Shown: piece after piece, positions 51,603 through 59,908 of the stretch
Position numbering within the stretch: the stretch's first letter is position 1
Layout: every line of letters starts with the position of its first letter
Assembly (NCBI RefSeq): GCF_010730745.1
Contig: NZ_AP022615.1
Location: 2,046,001 to 2,110,000 of the forward strand
DNA: 64,000 nt
Source of the DNA: Mycobacterium heidelbergense
Lineage (GTDB): Bacteria > Actinomycetota > Actinomycetes > Mycobacteriales > Mycobacteriaceae
Reading direction: 5' to 3'
Translations under genes and position numbers: made by a program
Notes under the pieces: generated by a model
Database searches by the model: none
Told to the model about the DNA's origin: nothing
The model's input: only the letters and a program-made list of their open reading frames with translations

Positions 51603-51812
51603 TCACATGTACATCCTTTCAGGAATCGCGGCGCGGTAGCGCCCGCTACCCACCTCAGCCAAGAGCGCCGCGGAGCTGACGTGTCCGGCCTCGCCAGCGA
51701 CTGCGGTGGGGCGGACGATTTCGCGGATGTCGCTGCCGCTGGCGTTCTCAGATAGCGCGCCCGCCACCGTGGCGGCGTCGATGGTGTGGCCGCCGGGCAG
51801 GAGCGCTCTACT
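51603..51812 (-). pseudogene. AAA+ ATPase C-terminal scar
   Basis: The minus strand encodes about 65 residues that read as the end of an AAA+ protein: LLPGGHTIDAATVAGALSEN, ASGSDIREIVRPTAVAG, SSAALLAEVGSGRYRAAIPE, then stop. The pattern ASGSDIREIVR is the sensor-2 region of such ATPases. No Walker motifs are left upstream. The rest of the gap 51533-52189 shows no gene. Confidence 0.5.
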
Positions 51813-52189
51813 CCGGCCCGAATTGGAAGCGTGGATCAACCGGCTGGACTCCGCGTCCGCGGTTGGCCTGGACGCCCCCGAACGAACCCGTGAAGTGGTG
51901 CAGCGCGCTGCCCGACGCCGACGAGCTGATCCGCACCAACGGGGCGACGAGCGCTGCGGACCGGATCCACCCTGCATTGCACGGGACCCAATTGCCGAAC
52001 CCTGCGAGGGTTGCCATCTGACGGGTTCCAGTTCCGTGAATGGCGCAGAAGTCCCAAGGCGCGATGCCGGAAATTCGGCAGACGCGCAGAGGGACCCCGC
52101 GTGCGTAGGGTGTTGTTTGGCGGGTGGTTTTTGTGGTGTTAATGGTGTTGTTTGTACGGATCTTCCCGGTTTATGCATGGAGGTGCGAG

Positions 52190-52585
52190 ATGCCTGTTTT
52201 GACCCCTTCAGCTGCACACAAGCTTGATATCGACGCAGCTTCGATGTCGATCCGTGAGATCGCTACGTACTTGCAGGACACGGTCGGCCAGCGCGTCTCG
52301 GCTGCGATAGCTGGCTTGGCCGACGCTAAACAGATAGGTCGCTATACCCGCGAGCACGGCCCGCAACCGCATGCGACGACTGATCGTCGGCTGCGCGAGG
52401 GCTACAAGGTGGTCCGGATGCTTGTCGACGCTTACAACGATGAGACCGCCAAAGCATGGCTGTTCGGCACGAACATGCGGCTGGATGATCGAGCGCCGAT
52501 CGAGGTCCTAGGTGGTGCGACTGAGACGGCGGATTTCACGATGGTGGTGCAAGCAGCGCGCCAGGTGGCTACCTTTCAGGCGTGA
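52190..52585 (+). CDS. Xre/MbcA/ParS-like antitoxin
   Basis: 131 residues of the antitoxin family that partners RES-domain toxins: an N-terminal helical part (SMSIREIATYLQDTVGQRVS) and the toxin-binding C-terminus DETAKAWLFGTNMRLDDRAP. The ATG at 52190 has GGAGG seven bases upstream. Its stop overlaps the start of the RES gene by four bases (GTGA). It is intact although the toxin is not. It would normally repress its own operon and neutralise an NAD+-degrading toxin. Confidence 0.75.
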   Translation: MPVLTPSAAHKLDIDAASMSIREIATYLQDTVGQRVSAAIAGLADAKQIGRYTREHGPQPHATTDRRLREGYKVVRMLVDAYNDETAKAWLFGTNMRLDDRAPIEVLGGATETADFTMVVQAARQVATFQA

Positions 52586-52824
52586 GCGGCAGCCCGGTCG
52601 ATGGCCCACTGTGGCGTGTCGGATGTCATCGCACGCCGGTTGATTTCACTCCGCTGGGCCTGTACGGATTCTCGCACCGGTTCGACGATGTCGACCAGCG
52701 GTTCCGAGCACTGTATGTAGCCGAGTTCGAGGTGATGAGCCTGCGCGAGGTGTCGGCGGACTTCCGGCCACGAACTTCGTGCACGGTTGAGCCCAGGCCC
52801 GCAGCAACCTCCTCCTCGGTGTAA
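52582..52824 (+). pseudogene. RES-domain toxin, truncated
   Basis: The 80-residue frame starts like a RES NAD+-phosphorylase: LWRVGCHRTPVDFTPLGLYG, FSHRFDDVDQRFRALYVAEF, EVMSLREV and ends in unrelated residues after SADFRP. Family members are about 160-200 residues, with catalytic residues beyond this point missing. The 3' part continues, inverted, into another fragment reading MANLVVVAGLTTRLF on the minus strand (52877). It is thus a broken toxin gene. Confidence 0.65.
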
Positions 52825-52944
52825 GCGGTCAAGAAGAGCCGCGTCGTAAGACCAGCGACCACCACGAGGTTGGCCATTACCTAAAGTCCATTTCAAGATG
52901 ATGGATTGGTACGGCCTTAGCCAGGAACCGGAGGAGTTATCGAC

Positions 52945-53940
52945 GTGGCCGAGACGGACAATCTAGTTGACTGGTCGAGTCTTTCCGAGGACGTGTGGCC
53001 GACATTGCTTATCGGCAATGGTCTAAGCATCAACACCTGGCGGCGATTCTCCTATTCTGAGCTGCTTACCGTTGCAGCGTTGGAACCCCCAGCCATCCAA
53101 ATATTTTCGGACCTAGAGACGACGAACTTCGAAGAAGTTCTCGAGGGCCTATGGCACGCCGAGCGGGTTCTGGTGGCCATGGGCCAGGAGAGCATCGGTG
53201 TCCGCGACCTTTACGCTCACGTACGGCACGAGCTCGTCGCCGCCATCAAGCGAGTCCATATTCGTTGGACTGACATGCCAGTTGAAAATCTGCAGCAGAT
53301 CGCGGCAGTGCTTGATCAGCACCGCTGGGTCTTCACGTTGAACTACGACTTGCTTACCTACTGGGCGTCGATGGACAACCAGACGACGACGGAGATCGTC
53401 GACTTCCTCTGGAATAACCCTTTTGATCCCCTCGATTCCGAGATCTGGTCCGCGAGCGCCACCGGCCTCGTATTCCTCCACGGCGGCATCCACCTATGGC
53501 AGAACTCGGCGACGGGCGAATCAGGAAAATGGACCAATCAGCAACCAGGTGGGCTACTTTCGCAACTCGACGAAACCCTTGAGACTAATCCAGATCGGCA
53601 ACCATTGATCGTCAGCGAGGGGCGGTGCGAACAGAAGCTACGCGCAATCCGACGCTCAGACTACTTATCCTTCGCCTACCAACAACTCTCGACTAACACC
53701 GATCCGACAGTTGTTTTTGGAGCGAGCTTCGGCGCCCAGGACGCGCACATCGTGAAGGGGCTACGCAAAGGCGGCCGCCGTAGGATCGCGATCTCGGTCC
53801 TACCCGGCGAGGACTACGAAATCATAGCGACGATGGCCCGGTACCGAGCCAATCTTCCGGATCAGGACCTCGTGTTCTTCAACTCAACAACCCATCCCCT
53901 AGGGGACGCTGCGCTACGGGTCGCCGATAACCGGCTCTGA
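52945..53940 (+). CDS. DUF4917 family protein (SIR2-like fold candidate)
   Basis: 331 residues. The N-terminus TLLIGNGLSINTWRRFSYSEL resembles the nucleotide-binding loop of SIR2-like folds. NYDLLTYW (about 133) and VFGASFGAQDAHIVKGLRKG near the end resemble the NYDxxxE/GYSFxDxH blocks of SIR2-like defence proteins. DUF4917 proteins are unstudied as far as I know. The GTG at 52945 has GGAGGAG nine bases upstream. It stands alone between gene scars. NADase activity is a reasonable guess, not shown. Confidence 0.75.
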   Translation: MAETDNLVDWSSLSEDVWPTLLIGNGLSINTWRRFSYSELLTVAALEPPAIQIFSDLETTNFEEVLEGLWHAERVLVAMGQESIGVRDLYAHVRHELVAAIKRVHIRWTDMPVENLQQIAAVLDQHRWVFTLNYDLLTYWASMDNQTTTEIVDFLWNNPFDPLDSEIWSASATGLVFLHGGIHLWQNSATGESGKWTNQQPGGLLSQLDETLETNPDRQPLIVSEGRCEQKLRAIRRSDYLSFAYQQLSTNTDPTVVFGASFGAQDAHIVKGLRKGGRRRIAISVLPGEDYEIIATMARYRANLPDQDLVFFNSTTHPLGDAALRVADNRL

Positions 53941-54199
53941 CTGCGCGGATGACTCCCTCGCCTGGCTAGTGGTCTTAGCCTCCGCTACTACCGACGATCG
54001 CCGAACACGTCGGCACACAGATCCATAGCTTTTCTTTATGTCGGTCGCGCGCCGATACTGTCTAACGACGGTCGATAAAGCGGATCGCGGCGACCTCGCC
54101 GAGTTTGTGTTCTCACCAGCAGCGACTACGCGCCATCGATGCAGGAAATCACAAACACAAACATGCGGGACCGAGCTCGTTTAGTGCGATTCTGGCCTC

Positions 54200-55546
54200 A
54201 TGCGCCGCGACCAACCTCTGACCGCTCGACAGGTTCAGGTTTTGAAATGGATCGCAAAAGGCTGCCCTGACGGCGTTTGGCGGGACTTTACATACAAAAC
54301 AACCGCATACGCTTTGGCGGCGCGGGGCATGGTGACGGTGGATCGGCGCCGCAAGCAGTGGTCGGCTTCCATCACCCCCGAGGGCGATTTCTACCTCTTG
54401 CATGGCCCGTTCCCCACGGAGGCCACACCCGACGGCGATACTCAAACGTCCGAGAGCAACTCGGGGGCAAACGATCTCGCGATGAAGGTCCTCGCGGAGC
54501 TCAGATCCGGGGACGGGCAACTTACCGTGGAATCGCCGACCGCTCGTGAACGTGCGCAATACCGCCGGGCGATTCACCACTTGATCACCGCTCACCAGGT
54601 TCCGGAAGGTTTCGTGCTGCGTCACGCCGGTCGCGATCGCGGCGATCTCGTCATACGCCTCATCTGTGAGGCCGATGAGCCTCGGTCAGCGCCGACGCCG
54701 CAGGTGCCGGTGCCGGTGCCGGTGCCGCCATCAAAAGTTCAGGTCAGCGGCGAGGTGCGCACGCTGGGATCCGAAGTCCGGATGGCGGTTACCGAACCTT
54801 CGAAGGAGCGGGCGTTGCGGATCCTGCAGGCCATCACCGACGAATGCGCTTCGCGGGGCTGGACACTTGACCGTGATCGACGAGATGACCGCCGGTTCGA
54901 GATCAACACCAGCGAGTGTTCCTTCGAACTGAGCCTCCGTGAGGAGCTCGTCGACCGCGAGGTGCCAGACGACGAGAAACTCGGCACGGCAAAGTATTCC
55001 TGGCAGCGAGTCCCCCTACAGGTCAAAAAGGTTGGGTCGGGACGACTGACGCTGCAGCTAGGCCAGTACTACCGAACGAAGTCCTGGTCGGATCGGAGCC
55101 GTTGGACCCTCGACAGCAAGCTGGGTGCGTTGTTCGCCGAACTTGACAGCCGGGTGGCCGAAGCAGCCACCCAGAGGCGGCAACGCGAGGCCGATCTGAC
55201 ACGGCGACAGCAGGAGTGGGACACCGCCGTCCTCGCTGCGAAGCAGGCCTACGTAGGCGATCTCAACCGGCAGCGGCTGCACGAACAGGCCGGTCGGCAC
55301 GCACAGGCACAGGCTCTGCGCGACTACGCCGAAACTCTCGACGACGTTGTTGCCGATTGCACCGACATCTCGGCGACCGAGCCAGTCCGCAAATGGCAGC
55401 GATCGGCTCTCGACGAGGCCGCCAGGATCGACCCGATCAACAACCCCGACGTGCTCTGCCATCTCGAACCCGACACCATCACGCCCGACGAGTACGCGCC
55501 GTTCATGCCCAAAGGCATGAACGCACACCGGCGCCCCAACCATTAA
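54200..55546 (+). CDS. Unknown cargo protein with proline linker and coiled coil
   Basis: 448 residues, no family recognised. Three parts are visible: an N-terminal winged-helix-like region (LTARQVQVLKWIAKGCPDG, MVTVDRRRKQWSASITPEGD), a linker PQVPVPVPVPPSKVQVSGEV, and a C-terminal part with a long charged helix (AEAATQRRQREADLTRRQQE) and a terminal acidic region. The HTH-like start suggests DNA or RNA contact. It is tail-to-tail with the next gene, the two stop codons being adjacent (55546/55547). It may form a two-gene system with it. Confidence 0.6.
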   Translation: MRRDQPLTARQVQVLKWIAKGCPDGVWRDFTYKTTAYALAARGMVTVDRRRKQWSASITPEGDFYLLHGPFPTEATPDGDTQTSESNSGANDLAMKVLAELRSGDGQLTVESPTARERAQYRRAIHHLITAHQVPEGFVLRHAGRDRGDLVIRLICEADEPRSAPTPQVPVPVPVPPSKVQVSGEVRTLGSEVRMAVTEPSKERALRILQAITDECASRGWTLDRDRRDDRRFEINTSECSFELSLREELVDREVPDDEKLGTAKYSWQRVPLQVKKVGSGRLTLQLGQYYRTKSWSDRSRWTLDSKLGALFAELDSRVAEAATQRRQREADLTRRQQEWDTAVLAAKQAYVGDLNRQRLHEQAGRHAQAQALRDYAETLDDVVADCTDISATEPVRKWQRSALDEAARIDPINNPDVLCHLEPDTITPDEYAPFMPKGMNAHRRPNH

Positions 55547-56413
55547 CTACGACTCGCTGTGCCGCAGCATTTCTACCGGTGTGCCAAGCTGGCGGCCCAG
55601 AAGCTCAGCCTCCTGCTTTCGTCCCGACGCTCGCAGTGCATTGATCGCGGACTCGGCGATCTGCCCGACACGGTGAATCTCTTTACGCAACTCTGCCAAC
55701 TCGTCGTACCGATCGACCGCCTCGACGCCGCACCATTGCCGTAGGATCGCCCGGCGCGGCTTGCAGTACTCGTTGTCGGTCTGGATACAGATGTCGGCCG
55801 GAATGGTGTAGTCCGGCCGAGAACCTCGACCGCGATACCAATGCCCGTGGATCGCCTCATAGCGCGCCTCGCTCTCCTCTTTCTTCACGGCATCCAGGAT
55901 CGGGGTCGGGTTGAGCCGCACAGCGGCCGACGCGATCTTTTCAGTGACCGGCCAAGGCGCCACCAGATCGTCACCGTCGGTGAACCCGTCAGGGCATTGT
56001 GCCCACAAGGTCTCACTTAGGCCGGTGATCTCGGCGAGGCGACTCGAGTTGCTGATCCGACATGCGCCGGACTCCCGGTACGCCATGCGCGCGACGTCGT
56101 CATCGATCAGCGTCTCGAAGACCACCTCGGCGGCTCTACCGACCGGGTCGTCGCCGTTACCTAACTCGTCGATGCGATTCCAGCGCGCCTCATGTTTTCG
56201 GAACTCATCGACCGCCGCCCAGCGCACCTTCAAACGCGCCGGCGAGACCCACTCCTGGCGACCCTCGAATCTTTCGTCCACGAACCGCACCAACACCCGA
56301 GGAGGTCGTTGTGTCCCTGGCTTGAGCACTTCGACTTCGACGACGTCATCTATCTGCCGGGCACGATAGGCCCATGATTCACCAACCTGAGGCTGGCTCT
56401 CCGTGATCGTCAT
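55547..56413 (-). CDS. Unknown cargo protein, partner of 54200
   Basis: 288 residues, no family recognised. The start has a beta-rich segment (VEVEVLKPGTQRPPRVLVRF, DERFEGRQEWVSPARLKVRW) that looks like a small SH3/Tudor-type barrel. The middle is helical and contains FTDGDDLVAPWPVTEKIASA. The C-terminus ends in long helices (DELAELRKEIHRVGQIAESA). The ATG at 56413 begins MTITESQPQVG. The frame is intact and the gene is convergent with its neighbour, without gap. Confidence 0.6.
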   Translation of the reverse strand: MTITESQPQVGESWAYRARQIDDVVEVEVLKPGTQRPPRVLVRFVDERFEGRQEWVSPARLKVRWAAVDEFRKHEARWNRIDELGNGDDPVGRAAEVVFETLIDDDVARMAYRESGACRISNSSRLAEITGLSETLWAQCPDGFTDGDDLVAPWPVTEKIASAAVRLNPTPILDAVKKEESEARYEAIHGHWYRGRGSRPDYTIPADICIQTDNEYCKPRRAILRQWCGVEAVDRYDELAELRKEIHRVGQIAESAINALRASGRKQEAELLGRQLGTPVEMLRHSES

Positions 56414-56869
56414 ACGACAAGTGTGGCCCGCGCCGGTTGCCCAGCGAATGTTTTCTTCGGAGTAGGGGGGCGACCACCCGTGCTCCCGTTCGCCCTTCGT
56501 CGTGATGTGGAACTCTGCTGCGTCCGCGAACCGCCCCGGCTGCAGCGACGGTGTCGAAGTTCACGATGTGCAGGACGGGCGTGCCGAGTAGCTGCGCCCA
56601 CACCGCCGGCGGCTGTTCTTGCCCAGTTGTCGTTTGACCGGCGGATGGACACGCTGCCGACCGGTTCCGGAGCCAGCGGATTGTCCGCTCCGAGGTCATC
56701 ACCGCAATCAGGCCAGCGGCGTCGGAACAACGCTGCCAGCTAACACCTGGCCGATGGAAGAGCTACTTCTGCACGGTCGTTTCGTACGCAGTCGAGCCTT
56801 GACCCGAAGTCAGTTCCGTCGATTATCCTGAGACGATTCTGAAAGGAATTGACTGAAGGTGGTGTCCAG
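56414..56869. other. Gap without a supported gene
   Basis: Open frames here are shadows on either strand. One short string on the minus strand, AVWAQLLGTPVLHIVNFDTV at about 56620-56560, reads like real protein but has no start or continuation, so it may be a scar. The AT-rich stretch at 56820-56850 (TTATCCTGAGACGATTCT) is a candidate promoter for the VbhA-like gene. Confidence 0.35.
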
Positions 56870-57052
56870 GTGACTGAGCTGCAAAAGGCCCAGCGCCGGG
56901 TCAAGACCGTCAGGGCGATCCGCCGCAGTACTGAACTCGAAGGTTCCCGCAGCACCAACGCCACCCGCGCCGACCAAGTCGCCTACGCCCGCGGGACTAT
57001 CACCGCCGCCGAGCTGAGAGATCGCGTCCGGCGGCGATACAACGTCCAGTAA
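56870..57052 (+). CDS. VbhA-like Fic antitoxin
   Basis: 60 residues, helical, with the inhibitory helix motif (S/T)xxxE(G/N) as STELEG at residues 20-25 and the typical end ARGTITAAELRDRVRRRY. Such proteins insert their glutamate into the ATP pocket of Fic adenylyltransferases. GTG at 56870. The downstream fic gene is destroyed, so this antitoxin has no partner here unless a Fic protein elsewhere uses it. Confidence 0.6.
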   Translation: MTELQKAQRRVKTVRAIRRSTELEGSRSTNATRADQVAYARGTITAAELRDRVRRRYNVQ

Positions 57053-57063
57053 CCGGACCATGA

Positions 57064-57240
57064 GTGTCGCAGGCCTGGGACACCAGCAATCTCTATCGGA
57101 AGCGGCATCCCCGGCACGAACATCCTGAGGACCGAGTCGGTGCCCGCACCGATCGATGCGCTGCGAGACGCGTAGAACGACCTCGTCGAGCCACGTATCG
57201 AACTCCGCGATGTACCCGGGTTTGGGTGACCGCTCATATG
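57064..57240 (+). pseudogene. fic gene N-terminal scar
   Basis: After the antitoxin the plus strand reads VSQAWDTSNLY, then in another frame GIPGTNILRTESVPAPIDAL followed by a stop and NDLVEPRIELRDVPGFG. This matches the start of Fic proteins (YxPGTNVLRNK... followed by a helix with the dimer region). At least one frameshift and one stop are present and the catalytic part is missing; the gene ends at the tniQ 3' end. Confidence 0.5.
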
Positions 57241-57286
57241 ATCTTGAGCGGCCCGCTGGCTTGCCTCTGGGGAACGTCAGTGCGCT

Positions 57287-59908
57287 TCATGGTTCGACCT
57301 GTTTCCCTTCGGTAACCGGTTTGGATTCCGCAATCGCGTCGATAACTTGCAGGCCCGCGGCTGTGATTGTCATCGGGTGTCCTCGCTCGGCGCGTTTCAG
57401 CAGTTGCATTTCGAGCTCGCTCTCGATACGCCTGATCTTCAGTGTGAGTACGGACTGTCGGACACCTAGATGCTGTGCGGCAATTGTCAGAGTCGGATAG
57501 TTCGCGGTCGCCGCGAAGCACTGCAACCGTGTCCAGCCACCGGGTGCGACCAACGCCGGCCTGAGCAACTCCGGGGCCTCCGAGGACAGCGCCCGCGCCG
57601 TCCGGACCGCTATATGGCTTCCACCACCTCGATTGCGCAGCGGTATACCGAATGTCTTCGCCCAACGAGCAACGGTCGACAGTGAGACTCCAGCTTCAGC
57701 GGCGATCTCGGTTAGCGACCGTTTCCGGTTGACGTACCGCTCGAAGAGCCAGTCTCGGTCGAAGATGTGCTTGACTTTGGGACCAGGCGTTGCCACCTGC
57801 AGTCCGTACTCCCGAGCAAGGCGTGCCACAACCGACCTGCTGACTCCCACTTCGGCGGCGATATCCGCTAACGACATGCGTCGATTGTTGTAGAGATCGC
57901 GCATCCGTTCGGGGGGCAGCGCCATCTTTGCAGCGCGATATGCACCCAGGCGTGGCGGTCTGGGTGCTGAACCGCTGGCCCACCCCGGCGGGTCTGCCGG
58001 ATTCATCTCTGCGAGATATCGCGCTGCGTCAACACTGACCCGGAGTTCGTTGGCAATCTCACCGATTCGCATGTTCCCCGCGGCGATGTGGCCGAGCGCT
58101 CCAGTACTGCCACGTGTCGGATCGAAACCCGGTAATCGCATGTTCTGCAACAAGTTCTCTTGTGGCTGCCACGTCGCAGGTTCACCGTGGACGTTCTGCC
58201 CATCGAGAAAGTCTTGGGCATACTCGTATAACGCGCCTGCGAGATCCTTGGTCATACCGCCAGCGAAGTTGGCTGTAGCCTTGCGGAAGTGTGTGGTGCT
58301 GTCGGCAAATGGGGCGGCGTCGGCGTGCATTCCGCTCAGCCTCTCGTACAGAAAACACCGCGCCGCTCGGGCACGTACTCGACCAGCGCCGGGTGATCCT
58401 GTATCTCGGCACATTTGCGCCCACACGCTGTTTGGCAGCAAGTCCGTGTAGTCGAGGTACCGCCGACGTCCGTAGTCGATCGGCGCGCCATGCTCTTCTA
58501 GATATGTCGCCATCTTCGTCAGGGCTTCGCGGATTTCGTGCCACTGCTGCTGGCGCTGCAGCAGCTGAAGAATGCGTGAAACAGCACCCTTTGTGAGTGG
58601 GCTATCAAGCAAGTCCACGCACTCGGTGAGGGTAATTCTCCTGCGTACCAACAGGATTACCGCCGACAGTCCCATTCGCAATTGCCGTTGATCGCAGTTT
58701 ATAGCGGCGAACCGTAACGACCACACCGGCCACAGGGCGGTAGGCAGTGCGGTCACCAAATGCTTTGCAGAGGACTGAGATCTTGGCCGCGCCGGCAAAG
58801 GGCAAGCGATTCCGTACCGCAGCTGGTCGCTCGGCTTGAGAAAAGGTTCTAGGGACTTGAGTTGGATACCGACAAGGACCGGGCTTGATTGGCGTCCCCA
58901 TCCCATGTTCGTGGCATGTATGGCATGGCCACGTTCTCGCGATGAGACGACCAGCCACCGGAGCGCCTCGGCTGAGCTGCGGACGGTGGTGGTGTCGAGT
59001 GCGCTCAACGCCGCGACCACGCCGACTGCCGCTGTAGCGGCGCGCGCGGGCATCCTCAATCCAGGTTTGAGTACTCCACCATTAGTTGTCCTGGCGCCGT
59101 TCGAAATCAAGTGAAACTGCCCGATCAGATCCGCCGGCACGTGCTGTGCCATGTCCTTCGAAGTCCCGTACCGCAACGCGCGTCCCGCGATGGCACGGAT
59201 GTCGGCCAGTGCCTTCATTCTCGGTTGCGGGTGGGTGGCGTACACACCGAATGTTGCGGTCTCTGCCGCAATGACTTCGTCGATGATCCGTTGAGCTTGC
59301 ATCACAGGGTGCTGCACATCGAAGATCGCGGATCGGATGGCGGTGAGGTCACCGTGGCACCGTTGGTGATTGCGCGCATCTGCGGCACGCGCAGCGCACA
59401 GATTTGGTTGTGGCACGAACTCTCCGATATGTGGCCGGTTGCGTTGAACCGCGCCGCAGTCCATGCATGCATCGGCCAGCAGGCAGTTGTGGATCGTGCA
59501 AGCGAATGTCCAGCGGAGTCGCCATTTCAGTTGCCATCGGCCGTTGCTGTCCGCCAAGCACATCGGGCAAAATCGTGAGCCCGTGCCACGGCCCCATAGA
59601 AAGCCTCGCCCCAATGCTTCGACTGGGGTGTCGACGTAGATTGCTCGACCGAAGTATGTCGATAGCGTCATCGATTCCAACGCCGACGGACTGGTACCGG
59701 TGGCGGCCGACAATGCATCGCACTCGTCCGACGTCAGCTTGAGGATCCAGGAGCTGTCACCACTTGGCTTTCTCGCGGGAAGGCCAACGGCGGGCAGGAG
59801 GTCGCCGAAGGCCGTTTGGGTGCGGTTGGCGATGGCTTCCAGCCAGGAGTCCAGAGCTTCGCCCTCAATCGGTGTGGCGCGGATGGGCAGCGTTCGAACG
59901 CTGTTCAT
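57287..59908 (-). CDS. tniQ: TniQ/TnsD-like target selector with several HTH domains
   Basis: 873 residues. The N-terminus is TniQ-like (PIEGEALDSWLEAIANRTQT) with a zinc ribbon (C114, C117, C137, H140, C148, C151: FCPMCLAD ... CTIHNCLLADACMDCG). The C-terminal third has two near-identical HTH units (RRMSLADIAAEVGVSRSVVA and KRSLTEIAAEAGVSLSTVAR, about residues 675-750), a further one near 610 (MRIGEIANELRVSVDAARYL), and a LysR-type winged helix at about 793-860 (FAATANYPTLTIAAQHLGVR, PMTITAAGLQVIDA). TniQ family proteins bind the target and recruit TnsC. It overlaps tnsC by four bases (ATGA). Confidence 0.85.
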   Translation of the reverse strand: MNSVRTLPIRATPIEGEALDSWLEAIANRTQTAFGDLLPAVGLPARKPSGDSSWILKLTSDECDALSAATGTSPSALESMTLSTYFGRAIYVDTPVEALGRGFLWGRGTGSRFCPMCLADSNGRWQLKWRLRWTFACTIHNCLLADACMDCGAVQRNRPHIGEFVPQPNLCAARAADARNHQRCHGDLTAIRSAIFDVQHPVMQAQRIIDEVIAAETATFGVYATHPQPRMKALADIRAIAGRALRYGTSKDMAQHVPADLIGQFHLISNGARTTNGGVLKPGLRMPARAATAAVGVVAALSALDTTTVRSSAEALRWLVVSSRERGHAIHATNMGWGRQSSPVLVGIQLKSLEPFLKPSDQLRYGIACPLPARPRSQSSAKHLVTALPTALWPVWSLRFAAINCDQRQLRMGLSAVILLVRRRITLTECVDLLDSPLTKGAVSRILQLLQRQQQWHEIREALTKMATYLEEHGAPIDYGRRRYLDYTDLLPNSVWAQMCRDTGSPGAGRVRARAARCFLYERLSGMHADAAPFADSTTHFRKATANFAGGMTKDLAGALYEYAQDFLDGQNVHGEPATWQPQENLLQNMRLPGFDPTRGSTGALGHIAAGNMRIGEIANELRVSVDAARYLAEMNPADPPGWASGSAPRPPRLGAYRAAKMALPPERMRDLYNNRRMSLADIAAEVGVSRSVVARLAREYGLQVATPGPKVKHIFDRDWLFERYVNRKRSLTEIAAEAGVSLSTVARWAKTFGIPLRNRGGGSHIAVRTARALSSEAPELLRPALVAPGGWTRLQCFAATANYPTLTIAAQHLGVRQSVLTLKIRRIESELEMQLLKRAERGHPMTITAAGLQVIDAIAESKPVTEGKQVEP

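Noticed and set aside
52626..52877. A small minus-strand gene starting MANLVVVAGLTTRLF
   Set aside because: It could be the N-terminus of a gene inverted into the broken RES toxin, but no continuing similarity or family is visible.
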